From Diploscapter coronatus (Eukaryota > Nematoda > Chromadorea > Rhabditida > Rhabditidae), in contig OZ038423.1 in assembly GCA_964036155.1 (NCBI GenBank), forward strand, positions 18,801,249-18,865,248: DNA of 64,000 nt, in the 5' to 3' direction. Both the position numbers and the translations under genes were made by a program. Below are positions 25,226 to 38,940 of the stretch, one piece after another. Every line of letters starts with the position of its first letter. The stretch's first letter is position 1. A model generated the notes under the pieces. It saw only the letters and a program-made list of their open reading frames with translations. It was not told where the DNA came from and did no database searches.

Positions 25226-25644
25226 TTCTCTCATTTTCTTCTCTTCCCACTTTGCAAATTCATTCGAGTCATTTTCCATTTTTCCTGCGGTCGATTCTTT
25301 TTCTCATTTTTCTGATTTTTTTGCTATTTATTTTCTACTTTTCCTTCTGACAAAGTCACTGCTTCTGATTGTAAACGTTTACAATGACAGCGGAACCATC
25401 GTCGTATTCATATTGTGTAGAAAAATCCCAAAATAGTCTGAAAAATATTATTTTTATTTTTTTTATTTTTGAGGTTTGGGATTTTCCATGTTACTCCCTG
25501 AGATTTCTCGGAATATCCGAATCTGATACTCATTCAATTGATTGGCCTTGAATTGAAGTAGAAGTATTCCTGCCCGTTTCTGTAAATTTTCATCGAGTAA
25601 TTGAACCAATTAGTGTTTTGAACTAGGGGTTTTAGAATTTCGAA
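25226..25644. other. 5' flank of the LOTUS-domain gene
   Basis: No coding exon is seen. The last bases form a GGGGTTTTAG 3' splice site (ending 25635), nine bases before the LOTUS start codon, consistent with trans-splicing. Confidence 0.45.
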
Positions 25645-28600
25645 ATGTCCCCCGACGACCCGGGTCTGTCGCGACTGCGGGTGGAAGTGTTCGCAGTGCT
25701 GCTGCCCTACAACGAACCCATCTCTGCCTACAAGTTCAGGAAGGAATTCGAGTCTGTCCTTCATTCACTACGATAGCCCATTCTCTCATTCAGAGATGCA
25801 ATGGGCAGCGAGTGCGACTTCAAGAAGTTCGGCTTCGCATCGATGGATCGCTTCCTGCAGGCGCACCCCAAAGTGCAGGCGGTATCTGGTGCTGACGGCC
25901 AGATGCTCTACAAGGCCAAGTAAGTCTTCATTCAATCGAAACAGTCGGAATCGCATCAATTTAACCATTTCGTCGAAATATCATTATTTCGGTAGAGTGT
26001 AAAGAAGCATCTTGCTGTCAAGTGATAGGCAGAAATGAAGTAATGCTATTACCATGAACACGATATAACTCACGATTGTTCTAAATAAAAGGTTTTTGAA
26101 TAAATATTTTTAGAATGGATGAATCGACGGCCCAGCTCCAGAAATTCGTGCAGAAGCAGAAGAAAAAGAAGAAAGGAAAAGGAGGGAAGAAGAGCGGTCG
26201 AGGCCGTGGGGGATACGCGTGGCAGTGGCAGACGAGCAGACAGATCAATATTCAAACAATTCCTTCTGCAAGGGACAGTCGATACACCACCAGCTACAGA
26301 CAGCAGCAGCAGCACAACAGGGTTTGTCTTTCCTTCATAACCAAATCATAGTAAATCGTTGTCTTTCAGTCAACCACCCTGTCTGCCACGAGCCAGTCAT
26401 TCAGAAGAGGCTCCTACCTGCATCCTCCTCAGCCAGCCTCCTTCGCCATCACCCGTCGTCCTTTCTTCGCGCGTCTCAACCCCACTTCCCCCTCTCCCTC
26501 GGCAGGTCCTTCATACGGAGTGCCTGCAGCCCAGTTCTCAGCCTCCCGACCTCGGTCTTCGTCTCACTTTTCGATTCCTTCCGCCGATCGTCGTCCAGTC
26601 GCTCAGCCACAGGCACAGCAACCTGTTGCAGCCACGCCCGTCCAGTTCGATGTAAGTCTCTATTTTTATTTGTTTTGATGTCATACACTCATTCACCAAT
26701 TCCTAGTTTCTAGGATTAGATTGAGAGTACTGTATCCGAGCTGTGTCGGAGTGTTGATATTGGATAAAAATTGGAGTTGGAATTTCGAGCAATGTTGTGC
26801 TGTTTCAAGTCATTTCATTTTTGCCACTTTTCATATTTTGATCAAATTTTCAGCTGAACATGAGCCGTCACCGTATTCTGCAGACGATGCTGCATTGCAG
26901 CGGCTCAGCGACAATAACCCGCTTCCTGTCTGCCTACAAACAGCTCTACAGTCGACCCTTCGATGGAGACGAGTGCATTCGACTCTTCGGCACGAGAAAA
27001 CTTCGCAGGATCATCCACGAGCATTTCAGCGATGAGGTTTGCAATTTTATTCAGATTTTCAAATCCATCGTCATTTCAGATTCTGGTGACGAAAATGGAC
27101 GACGAAATACTGCTCGTGTCGAAGAAAGTCGTTAACCAGGCAACAGGTAATTGGGATGATTAGGAAGAGGACGAAAATTTCTTTCACTGAATGGTGGCAC
27201 TTGTATATTTGACACAAAGATAAAGTGCAGTCTTTCGAACTTCCTCCTTACCCTATCCTAGAATATTGCATTCGGTCATTTCACCACTCATTAATTCAGT
27301 CACTTTCAAATGTTGAATTTTTGACAGAATGGTTTTAGAATGGGCAGTGGCGAACTCGAGAAACGGCCACACAGTGTACGAGCCCAGCAAAGTGCACTGC
27401 AAACTGCCCAATCTGCAGGTCGCTTGCGACAACATCGTCCAGATGCTCATCGACTCATTTCCCCGACACATCCCGGTTTGCATTCATTGATTTCTCACAG
27501 ATGATTTCCCTAAAAAAGACTTCGAAGATTTTAATTGGGGTGTAATTAGGGCAGTGTAAGCTAATACTTGTTCAGAAATAGTGAGCTTAATGTTCTAGTC
27601 ATTTTGGACCAAGATCACTATCTCCAATCTCTATTCCTTGTACAAGCGCTATAAGTTTTGACAATTGTGTCTTTACAAAATGAGTGTCAACGTGTCTTAG
27701 TGACTTTTACAAGAAAACTTACTAACAAATTGCAGATCTCCGAACTAAGCCAGGCCTACGAAAATGCCTATGGAGTTCTGCTCGATCCGACTGCCGTGTT
27801 CGGCAAGTCCTGGACTCTGCTCGTTTCTGGCCTCTTCAAGGCTAAACTCGCTCTTTCTCTTGACAAGGTTGGATTCGATCAGAAATAGAGAGCATTAATG
27901 AATTGTGTTCAGGAAAGTGTTGGGCTGCAGGAAAAACTCGTTCAGGAACTGCAGCTGGAGAAGAAGCTCAGGAACAAACAAAAGCAAATGGTTAGTAGAA
28001 ATAGAGGAATGTTTTAAATTGCATAATTTGTATACCTGAATTTTGTTTGAAGAAATTATTGGAAGATTGAGAAAATCTTGTATTGAGCGATTTCCTATGC
28101 AATAACGCGGCAAAATTTCGGCTCCTATAAAATACAGGAGTTACTTGTCTACATCAGATGTTTTCTCGTTTCTGATTGTTCCAATCGCGATTTCATATCA
28201 TCTCTGCTTTAATTTCCTTCTGAAAAGATTTAACTATTTTTAATAATTATTGTTCAGACAGAGACGAGCAAATCGTTGTCTGCGAATGGAAGAGTGGAGC
28301 TGGATTTGAGTGAGGAAGATGAGGACGAAGAGGAGAGTGACGATGAGGAGGAGCAATCGGAAGACGACAAAGATGAAGAGGAACGACGAGGAATGATGAA
28401 AGGGAATGCAAATGCACTCGACGAACTACGCAAACTCACCCTCCGCAAAGAGTCAAATAACAAATTCGGTAATAGAAAAGATACAAGATTTTAGAAAGAA
28501 GTCATTTTTCCCCAAATAATTCTTTGAAATAAGAAAAGCATCAAGGTTGAAAAGTTCAGATTGCTGCATGAGTTCGGCATTTAATCGTTTGGAATTTCGT

Positions 28601-30037
28601 TCTATTTATCCAATGTGATGAGTTTTAAAATTTGTTTCTATTACAAATTCTAACAAGATTCTGATCATTATTGCTTGTGAAGTTCGATTGTTTCAGATGA
28701 ATCGAGCCCGTTCTCCACTGATCAGGAATCGCGTCTTTCGCCGATCCGTCCGCCCTTCCCGACGTCGCCTCTTCACTCGTCTCCCAGCCATCCCAGACAG
28801 TCCGCTGTCCCTTTCCCTCCCACATTCCCTGCAGCCATTCTCACTTCCAAATTCAACTCGACTCCTTCTACACAGTCCATTATGGTTTGCTGGTTCTCTT
28901 TTTAAGTGAAGGAAAACATTTTCGAACAAATTAGGTCCAATTCGACTATGATGGCCATTCCTTGTACCTATAATGAGAAGTTCCTGAATACCTATCAATC
29001 AATATCCGTTTCTTATTTGATCTTTTCCTGAAGTCGATTGCTAAAATTCTCAATGTGTTACAGAACATAATAGTTTTGAATTTTTAATCACAATTTTCCT
29101 AGTAAAAATCCATTTTTCAGCTGTCCTCGCCCACCGATCGCATGCGAGCCGCCTTCGCTGGTTCGTCCAAATTCGGAGTTGGCACACTGAATGCAGAGGC
29201 TGTGAACGAAGATACGAAGACGCAACAGGACAAGCAGAGGGAACAGTCGGAACGAGCCATGGGTGAGTTGGTGATCAGATTCGCGTCAAAATAATGATTT
29301 TTCTATCTTTGAAAATGTTCAAAAATCTGTAAAGTACTCATGAGACTGATTCTTTATGAACTTGTTATTGGCTATGTATCTGATAAGGGTGAATTTTTCA
29401 AATAGCCCTTTCTGACTCTCTTCTCGTGAAAAACGGCATTATCAAAATCTACTATAGCATTTTATGAGCAATGATTTCGTTTCAGGAATGAATGCAATCA
29501 GAGCCCTGCTGAGCCGGACCCGTCCGAGTCCGAGTCCGAGTCAGAGTCAGTCGTCAGCCCGCTGCGACCCCTCCTCGATCACGGGCATCCCCTCCATCAC
29601 CGCCCGACTGTTCTCTACTTCTCATCCCTCTTCTGTCGCGCAGTCCCTGCCTCGAGCCACGGCAACAGTCACAGGAATTCCGAACATGAGCAATTCGTTC
29701 ACTGCATTCAGGTTGGTACTCTTTGTTATCGCAACTGTTGCTTACCTTGGATTTAATCATATGAGCATTCTTTTCATTATCGCATAAAAACAGTAAAAAC
29801 TTTCATCAGAGATAAAAGATGGAAAACTAATAGCTTTTAAAGTAACTTTCTGATTTTCTTCATCTAATGTGCATATTCACAATGGATTTTTGAATTTGAA
29901 TTTTCATAGAAAAAAGACTTATTCAACAACAATGTTGCAGATCGAAGACTCGACTGGAAATGAGCTCCTTGTCCTCCTCGGCGTCCTCGATCAATCCGGT
30001 CGATGCGCCCATTCCTTCTGACGATGAGGAGTGGTGA
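25645..30037 (+). CDS. Triple LOTUS (OST-HTH) domain protein
   Basis: Fourteen exons (25645-25751, 25794-25919, 26114-26321, 26371-26652, 26854-27036, 27080-27146, 27339-27475, 27736-27867, 27913-27990, 28258-28468, 28697-28884, 29121-29262, 29486-29711, 29941-30037) join in frame to 727 residues. LOTUS 1 is at about 10-78 (LRVEVFAVLLPYNEPISAYK; KKFGFASMDRFLQAHPKV), LOTUS 2 at about 243-323, LOTUS 3 at about 349-414. Between them are a Lys-rich plus GRGRGG tract (about 88-110), a Gln/Ser/Pro-rich linker, an acidic run (about 458-487) and a Ser/Pro-rich C-terminal third. No Tudor domain is seen. LOTUS domains bind Vasa-type RNA helicases or RNA (Oskar, TDRD5/7, MARF1, nematode MIP-1/2 and LOTR-1). 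A germ-granule scaffold of the MIP type is the best guess. Intron 1 is only 42 bases. The LOTUS assignment is firm; the orthology is inference. Confidence 0.85.
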
Positions 30038-30046
30038 ATGAGCTAA

Positions 30047-30124
30047 ATGACCGACTGGCTCGGGAAGGAATCCAAACAGTTAGCCACTCTGCTTCCAGGT
30101 ATTTCATTCAACCAACCCATACAG
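30047..30124 (+). other. Possible first exon of a further gene, or 3' UTR of the LOTUS gene
   Basis: Nine bases after the LOTUS stop, an ATG opens 26 codons (MTDWLGKESKQLATLLPGIS...) that end at a CAG|GTACTT donor-like site. Codon use looks coding. No following exon was found in the next 22 kb. It may be an operon-like downstream gene with a distant partner exon, or simply an open stretch in the UTR. Confidence 0.25.
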
Positions 30125-30402
30125 GTACTTTCATCGTTTTACTCAAAATATCGTATTTTTAATGGTTCACAATCATGTGTAGAGAAACAATATTCAAGTT
30201 TTGTTCTTTAAAGTCGAATGCGTAAAATAATTTGAAATTATCTACTTCCCTTTTCCGTTTTGTTCATATCTTTCTTTCGAGCATTTTCTGCAACGATAGT
30301 TGAAATTCTCTTCCAGCAGTTTAAAGCGATCTGTAGTCATTTTAAGTTTTTAAAGAGCTCATTGTGATTCCCTTTATTTAATCGCGCTATTGAAATTTGG
30401 AT

Positions 30403-30408
30403 AATAAA
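30403..30408 (+). terminator. Polyadenylation signal downstream of the LOTUS gene
   Basis: AATAAA 366 bases after the LOTUS stop codon; a second cluster (GAATAAAATAAA) lies near 30800. Confidence 0.35.
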
Positions 30409-33400
30409 TTTATTTTGATAAATTTGCGAAGAACACAAGACGATGGCTTGAGTTAACTTTCCATTCATTTATTCTCTAGAACATTTGTTCCATAATTCAT
30501 CCAAATAATATCTGTGCTTCTTTGACTTCTCTTGCATTATGATTGATGCAATTTTGGAAATGAGAGTTTGAAATTCTGTTTAAAAAGCTGATAGAGAAGA
30601 GAGGCGAGCTGTGAATTTCCAGGAATCTGTGAGACTTTCCCTTCGCCTAGCTGTATTTGTTGTGCTGTGTGATTGTACGTTTGTGGTATAGAAGTCGTTT
30701 CATTCACCGTTTTGTATTCCTTCTCCTTTCCTTCCATTCACTATCCTTGCTTCTTTCTTCGTTTCTTTGTGCTCGTCCCTAGGCAATTTCCATCCAACTT
30801 TATGAATAAAATAAATGCGAGTGTCGTTTCTCGAAGCGCTCTTTTCATCTCCAAACTCTTCTGCTTTTCTTCCTCTTCGTCCTCTAAGCTCCTTACGTTG
30901 AGTTTTTGAATTTTGCTTTGTAAGACCTGCGCAACCCGCTAACAATGAACAATAATGGCTGAATTTCTTATAAATATCAAAAATGAGTAAACGAAAGGAA
31001 CCTAAATCGCATTTATACTATCTTAGCATATTTTTGCGGAAAATTTCATTTGGTTTACATTTGTGTTAGATTTTTTCCTACCTGATCATGAATAACATTG
31101 AATATAGAAGCAATTTCTATATTAAAGAAAGGATCTCAGGAATAGCTGAAAATCAATTGCAAGCATGATTACTTTAACCTGAGTTTACCACAAAATTATT
31201 GGAATGTATTTTACCTTTCATGGCTATTTGTAAGAAATAATTAACAAAATTCCGAAACGCGAAAATTTCCTTCTACTCTTCTCTGATAAGCATTTGGAAT
31301 GCCAAATTATTATTATCCATTTATGCTACTTTCCCTAGGAAATTTTCTAAATTATTTTCCAAAAAAACTCGAGTTTTTACTTAACGCTGATTTTTATTTA
31401 TGAAGAAAGATTTTACAGAATTGCATAGAACAGATAATTTCATCATAATGAAATGCGTCGTGAAAGTGAATGCAGACGCGAATGATTTGCTCAGAGTTCG
31501 GTTCGAAACAAACGACAATCGAATTCGAGAACAAATAAATTACGAAATGCTATGTTACACCTGCGCTACTTGAATGAAGTCAATTTAGCGAGCGGAGAGG
31601 AGCACGGAAGTAGAACATTTATAAATGTCTTTTTATAGCTATAGTTTTAGTCTATGCTTTTCACTATATATTACCTATATCTTCGTATAATTATTTCAAT
31701 TTTTGACCTAATTTTATAACTGAATTAGTCCCCCTACATTTAGTCTCGTAACTCATTCGTCTATTTATTTGATCGATTAGAAAGAACGTCGATATTCAAA
31801 AGTTACGCTTTTCGTCTCGTTCCCCTTTTACGCGATTCACTATTTCGCCCGACATTCGATTTCTAATTACTGCATGAATATCGATTTTCCCTCCAATCAA
31901 CGATACATTTTTATCCGATAATTTATCCCCAACCGGAATTCAAGTCTGTTTGTATCGTCTCTGGCATCTCTTCTCTTCGTTCCATTCTTCCTCTTATTTT
32001 CTTATCCACCCCCGTTATTCGTTCCGTTCTCTCGCTTCTTCTCTTTCCAGCAGCAGCTCCAATCTTGTTAGGGTCTTTGCCATCGATTCTTGTCCTTGTT
32101 CTTGCTTCAGCTTCATTCTTGCACCACCCACAATCTCGTTTTATAATTTGAAGACTCTAAATAAACTTTTCATGAAGCTATTTTTATACGACCATTGTGT
32201 TTCATTACTTCTAAATATCGACTGCTTATTTGGAATATGGATCTAAATCTGTGATAAGTTACAAAATGCAAGTTCGATCGAAATGTTTATCTTCTTTAAC
32301 TCCAATTCGTAGTAAATTTTCACCTGTTTTTCGTGTATTCCACTCGTTATTGTCTCCGAAATTAACCTTGCCTCTTTCTCTGGGCTCTAGCGTCTGTGCG
32401 AAGCCTTCAAATTGACTCCGCGTATCGCATCGCACTCGCACCGTCATTTTTGCTCATAGACAGGCAAGGCTAATCTCGGGGATAATGAAGAGTGAAGGAT
32501 ATTTGAAACAGATGTGCGCGAGTCTCAATTTATATTTTCTGAGGTCGGGGTCAATTTTTTTCTTTAAATCCCAAAACCAAGATTTGGCACTTTAGTCTTC
32601 CTCATTTCAGATTTTTAGCGATTTACTCGTTTAAGTCCGTTCCCTGTTCCAAATCCAAAAAAGTCAACCCATCCCATAAAAAATTGGGCTCCATTCCACC
32701 CTTCTCGTCCTGTCAAGTACCCTCCGTCCAAATTTCCAATTTATTAGAATCTTTTCTCTATGCAGAAATGTGAAAATTTGAACCCGCCCTCTTCCGATCT
32801 TATTCCACATTTTGGAATCCATAACAGTTTTTGTTCCGGTATTTAAAATGTCAACCCGCATCCGTTCAAGAAAAAACACAATCTTGCAAATACCTGACCC
32901 GAAGTAAAAATTTTTCTCATCTCGAAAAAATATAGTTTTAGATTCAAATGACCATATTGTGCCAAAATGAATGACAAAATAAACTTTACAAGCGAAGCTA
33001 TGATTTTTCACCAGATTGAATTTCTTTAGTAAAAGAATTAATTGAAAAATACTAAATCTTCCAAATTTTACCCATTTACTCAAAGTCGAAGTTCGAATAC
33101 CACTGATTTGAGACTTTCGAAATTTATTCCCCTAAGCATTATATGGCATTGATGATAAGTTTTTGTTGAATTAAGTAGTGTGTGTTATTAATAAATGCAT
33201 ATGCGGATGTGGAAATGAGCAAAATGAGGATACGCGAAATATGCTCGAGGCCGGGAAGATGAGAGATAATGAGGCTCGGCCCTGCCCTTCCTTGCTGCTT
33301 GCCTCGAATCAGCCTGGGACTGCATATTAACTATTACCCAAAAAAGCATCAAGGGCGTCATCAATTAACTGCCTAGAAGTTGCTTTCCTCACAACACGCT

Positions 33401-36400
33401 TTCCAATGAGCAGTTACCAGTCAGTTAAACTTTCTTTTGGTTCACTTTTAAAATCAGTAGACTATATCGTTTGCCTTGATATTTTCACGAAATGTTTACG
33501 CTATGGTTATCGAGAGGTCTTCTTTCTTTTGATCAAACTTCCCATTGTTTGCCATGTAAAATAGGTCGACTTGAGATGGAAAGATGAGAGAATCAGCGAG
33601 ACCGACGAGTTTGAAGACAGATAACAAAGAGCTAGGGTGAGCTATGAAACCGCTGTAGATAATGCAAACACTTTGACATAAGCCCAGTCACCAACGTGCC
33701 TCTGTAATCATCATACCACATGTTGATCAATGGAAAATAGATAAGAAAGAGATCGGATCATTCATTCAATAGTTCTTTCGGATTTCTTGAGCAAGTTAAT
33801 CGGAGTTTGGAATCTTGGTTTTACGAAGCCAGAGTCAAATGTTTAAAATTAAGAATTAGAACATATCTTTCCAATGTCTGAACTCATGTTCGTTCTTTTT
33901 TGATACATGGATTAGACAGACTTCTATGAGATAGATATTTGCAAAATCATGCAACGAGTTTGATCATTCCTCACTTTATTGACATACAATATCTGTACAT
34001 GATATCCTCTCTGAATCAAAACTATATGACTTGCCATTTTTCTTCGATCAAAATTTAGATACCGTATTTATTCTAATAGAAGGGCGCTCGAATAGTAGAT
34101 CAGGCCCAAAATTCTAAAACTACTTATCAATTAACCTGGATCACCCCAAGAAGTAGTTATAATGATCTTTAGAGTTCGTTAATTAAATTTCGGCTATAAG
34201 TGATTACGATTATTAGATGAGGCAGAGGTATACGAAGTTGTGATTTTAAAATTTTCGAAGTCGAAATTACTGAAAAAATCTCTCGAAATCAAAGCAGAAG
34301 TTTGGACACCCCTGAGATAAAGAACATATAATTGGCTGAAAATGCTGATTTAAAAAAACTGCTTTTCAATTAAAAATGCAGCACATTTTCATCTTACCGC
34401 TATAATATCATTCGTTCAGTAATCATAGTACCACGTTCTCTTTATGCAGTTTAAGAGGAGATCAAATAATTTATGCATTTTTAATTAATCTCATCATCGA
34501 ATTCGAAAATCCTTCCGTTTTTTAGCTTTTAGAATTTTCTTCTATTTGTAGTGCGAATCTTTGGATGGCTCTGCTAGCTAGCTCCATTCGTATCCTCCAT
34601 CTCTCAGCTCGGGGCTAACTTCCAGGGCCCGTGGCCCAGGGCCGAGGGCATTATTGACAATTTCTTCTTTATTTTTTGCAAAGAAGATGGCTGTTGAGAG
34701 AGTATGGACGAGTGAGAGGGCGATGAGACAGCTTGAGCACGGAGGAAAGTTTGAGACGAACTGAGGAGTACGTGAGAAATGGAGGATCTGAGAAAGAAGG
34801 GGAGCTGCAGAGACTGAAAATGAAGCAGAAACAGCGAAGGCCCGGAAGCCACCAACTTTCTTCCCTTCTCTTCTCCTTTTCTTTCTCTATCCTTTTTTCA
34901 TTTTTCGTGAGTCTTTCAGTGTGTTTGTGCCCAATTTTTCTTCAATAGATCTCCCTTGCCTTGCCTTCCTTTTCTTTTTTCCCTTCCTTTTATGGGTTCA
35001 CGCAATGCTCCAAAGTTTGGTAGACTTTCCTAAGATTGAAATTCCATTTCTGATCACTAGAAAGGTAAATTGTAGAATTTATCAACCCAATCCCTTGATT
35101 GTTAGTATGCCTGTAGCATATTCCTTATCATTTCTAGATTTGAGCATTCGAAGTGAATGGAAGGTTTTTCATTTCAACCTTTTCTGCCTTTAAAGCTGGA
35201 ATTTTCTAAAAGATCAAAATGTTAACATAAGATAAGCATAGTTAACTTAACGCATAGTAATTTGCATATCAATAAAAGTCGACTTTATGTTATTTCCGAT
35301 TCAGATTATGATCTTGTCCTATAATTCAAGCCTTTTCTAATTTGCTTTCTACGGGCAACTTGGAAAAGTAGTTGCATTATTTTTAAGGGAGGATTTAATT
35401 TTGGGGTTTTTAAAATATGCCGAAGAGACGAATTGGAGAAGGTAAGGGTAGGATGTGGTAAGGCAAATTAGATATCAAAATGTGCATCCCGATGAGCGTA
35501 TCATTTTGATACTAAATTTACCCCCTACTTGATCCTAACCTATCCTCTTCATGTCCATCTCTAAATGTTTATTACCCCTCCAGCATATTCAAATTACAGA
35601 TTTTATATACCCGCACCTCCCTGGCATATTTAACCCTCCGGCATGTTTTAAAAGCCCAAAAACTAAATCCTCCCTTAAAATAGTGCAACTACTTTTCCAA
35701 GTTGCACTTTCTACGTATTCAAATTTACCGTCAATTTTTTTCCATTTGAATTGTTATCGATAATGAAGGTGGTATGCTGATAGAATTGACTCAATGATTT
35801 TATTTTGATAAAAGATAGTATGATTTCTCTGATGACTCAGTGATGATGAGTATTCTCCTGTCTTTCACCATTTGCCCTAAGTCAATAATTCATTTACTGT
35901 AATATAGTTTGACTCTGAGTTGACCCCTCGATATTCATTTTCTTCATTCTTGACTCTAGAATGACTTTTTGCCTCCTTTGGCTCTCAGATCGACCTACTT
36001 CTCTATTCCTATTCATTCATTCAAATGTCGGATCTGCTCCGTTTTTCTACTCCCTCTTTTCCTTCGTTTCTCCTTCGCCTTCTCATTCAATTTTTCTTTA
36101 TCTCGCATTTCTTTTTGTCAGGCATTTTTTATCTCTTGTTGAGCGTCCTTGATTTGATTTGCGTGCTTCAGGCGGCTTTCCTCAGCTTCTCTTCCCTCTT
36201 TCATTGCCGTCTATTTAACTATTCCTAACATTCAAGGCCAAATGCGACTTTTCGAGTTAAGAAAACATTTGTCGTGGATTTACATTATGCGTTTGCGTAA
36301 TGACTATGAATAGGCATTAATTGCATAGGCAAGAGGGTGGATGTATATTTCTGCATTCAGCAGCTTACAAGGACAAATCGATGTTGCGTGTTAGTGATTC

Positions 36401-38734
36401 TTCGGCTCTGCTCCTCTTTCATATCATCATTCCATCATTTCCTCGAAACATACTCAAGGAACAATTTGCCTGCCTCGTTTGTCTCTATCCCCTTCATCGT
36501 TGGTTTCTGCCTGTCTCTCCCTCTCTAGCATCATCTCCTCATCTTCTCATCCCCATTCTTATTCTTATTCTTATATCCCCTCATATTCCTTTTATCCATT
36601 TCTCATTTCACTTTATGCTTTCCTTATTGAACGAATAAAGGAGAGGATGGATCTGAAGCCGGGAGATAAAGCCCTAGAGGACGATAGTGAAGAGAGAAAA
36701 AATGACTCAAGATACCCTCAGATATTTTCAGCTCAAATTCTCTGTTCGAATGCAAATCTGTTTTTTTTCTCGTGCGGTTTATCCATTTAGACTTGCTTCG
36801 TCTTTTTTCACTCGATTTTTTAATCATTTAGTCGTTTGCCTTAGCCTTCCGTGAGCTTTCTGCTATTCGTACACAAACACGCGAAATTCGATTCAATTTC
36901 ATTCCTATCTCTGCCAATCTTAACGATTTCCAGTATCAATCACAATAGCCATGAGCACGATTGCTGGACACTAAAACTAGAGAACTAGAGGATTCATTAC
37001 TCGGCCAAGCTGCTTAGTGGATTCTAAACGAATATACGTTTGCGTCATAACTCCATCCTTCTCTTTTTCTTCTCATCGTCTTCCAAATTTTCTTTCTCTG
37101 TTTCGGTTTCTGTTTCTTTTTACCTCCTAAAATTGGGCTAGCGAAATTCGATTTGTTCGTTCAGAAGAGTCTCTGCCTTTGCTTGAGCTCTTTTCTCCCT
37201 GCCTGCTTTCCTCGTTTCTTTTTCATTTTCATAGTTTTGCAGAGGATAGAGACAGCCCTCTGTGATAGATACACCTTCCTTGCCTTCCCATTCAATGCAT
37301 TCTCCCCACTCTCCATTTGTGCATGAATTCTGTTCGCTTATTTCGCGTATTTCTTGCTTTTTCTTTGCATTTTTGCGATTTGAATATTCTTCGAGTGCAT
37401 TTTTCTTCTGCGTATTCGCATCAATTACGCTTGGCGAATTCGAAAATCTAGCATCAAAGACTTTATCTGCAAACTCCGAAAATCTAAATTCTAAATCGTC
37501 ACTTCGATAATTTGAGCTTGAAATTAGCAAAAATCCCGCTTCCTATAAAGTTTAATTTTTGAAAATAGTTCTGCAATCTTTAGCTTGCTTTCTCCCACAA
37601 CTTATTCGGGAAATATTTCAAATTTCCGTCGTGCAAATTTTGTCTACATTTCCTAAAATATCATTAATGCTTATCTTATGACTAGGTAAAGAATTTTTGA
37701 GCAGGTTTAGGATATTCTTCCTTGCATATTATCCTTTTCAAATTCAATTTGCTATCACTTTGAGGATTATTTCTCTGCATCCATGTGGTTTGATAGTCAC
37801 TTCTTCTGTAGTCAATCTATGCCCTATTTACAATTAACAACTCATTCGTTTGAAATAATGTAAATGCGAATCTTGGTATAGTTTTCTAAAAAAAAAACTA
37901 GTCGATTATTTGATTTTCTATCTGTGAATTAGTAGTCCATGAGAATGCTGCATTGCATACGTCATTTCTGGTTGATTGGAAGAGGAATTGGCTTGTTCGA
38001 TGCAAAATGGCAGAATGGAACATGATATGGGTTTTGCGCTGGTGGCAGGGAGGAAGAGAGAGAGCAGAAGATTGGGCAGGGGTCGAGGTGCAGGCAGACA
38101 GGAGCAGACAGGCACAGGAACGAATCATTCATTCACTCCCTTCTCTGACTGATTCTCCAAGTTAGTCATGGAAGACTCGAGACAACAGCCGAGAAGATGA
38201 GAATTCAGAGTGGGAGGCTCACAAACAAGCAACCAGGCGGCAGCCTCTGGGGAGACATGCTGCGAGTGGCTGTAGGGCTGATAAGGGAAGAAAAAGGGCA
38301 GAATATATAGGAGTAAAAATAATGCATATATCCAAATGTGCAGCTGATCTGGTCCGACCTAGTCATTCCACTAGCTCATTCCAATTCTCATGCTATTTTT
38401 TGCTCCTTCATCATTTCCTTGCTGTGCCAAAAGTAACGAATGCGCGTGTCATTTGCAATGAATACGAAAAAGCCGAAAGAGCGAATAAAGAGACGAGAAA
38501 TAGGGAGAATGGCCAAATATTTCAATGATGTGAGGCAATGGGAAGTATGAAATGGAACTGGGAATGGAAATAGAAATAGAAATAGATTAAAGGAGGGAGG
38601 TGGACAGGCTGATAAACACGTCTCTTCGACGATAGGACAGACGAGAGCAGGCTAGAGAGGGAGCTAATTAGGATGGATTATGGGGATTCGTCGTGCAGAG
38701 ATCGACGAACGCTAAAATTGGCGTTCGGTTTTTA

Positions 38735-38940
38735 CAGGCTACGCCATAACTACTGCCCTATTTTGTTTATTGTCGGAAACATTCAGTATGACGTCTAAAC
38801 CTTAGTGGGATCAAAATCAGTTCGAAATTTGACGTAGCTTCCAAAGTCTGCAGTGTTAACAATTTCATATCAGTGATTTTCATTTCATCATGAAAGCATA
38901 GAAACGAACTAAAAATCGGATGGTATTTATGCGCACCCTG
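38735..38940. mobile_element. Short MITE with TA target sites
   Basis: The left end CAGGCTACGCCATAACTAC matches the reverse complement of the right end CAGGGTGCGCATAAATAC. Both are flanked by TA (38733-38734 and 38941-38942). At 206 bases with no open frame, this is a non-autonomous Tc1/mariner-type element. Confidence 0.6.

Noticed and set aside
26359..26713. Alternative frames over LOTUS exon 4
   Set aside because: Pro/Ser-rich sequence leaves several frames open; only one joins both neighbouring exons in frame.
32664..33083. 139-codon open frame on the minus strand
   Set aside because: No domain, unusual Phe/Lys-rich composition, no splice or start context; expected by chance in AT-rich DNA of this length.
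37138..37530. 130-codon charged open frame on the minus strand
   Set aside because: It is the complement of a C+T-rich tract, which yields Glu/Lys/Arg-rich frames without coding; no similarity recognised.
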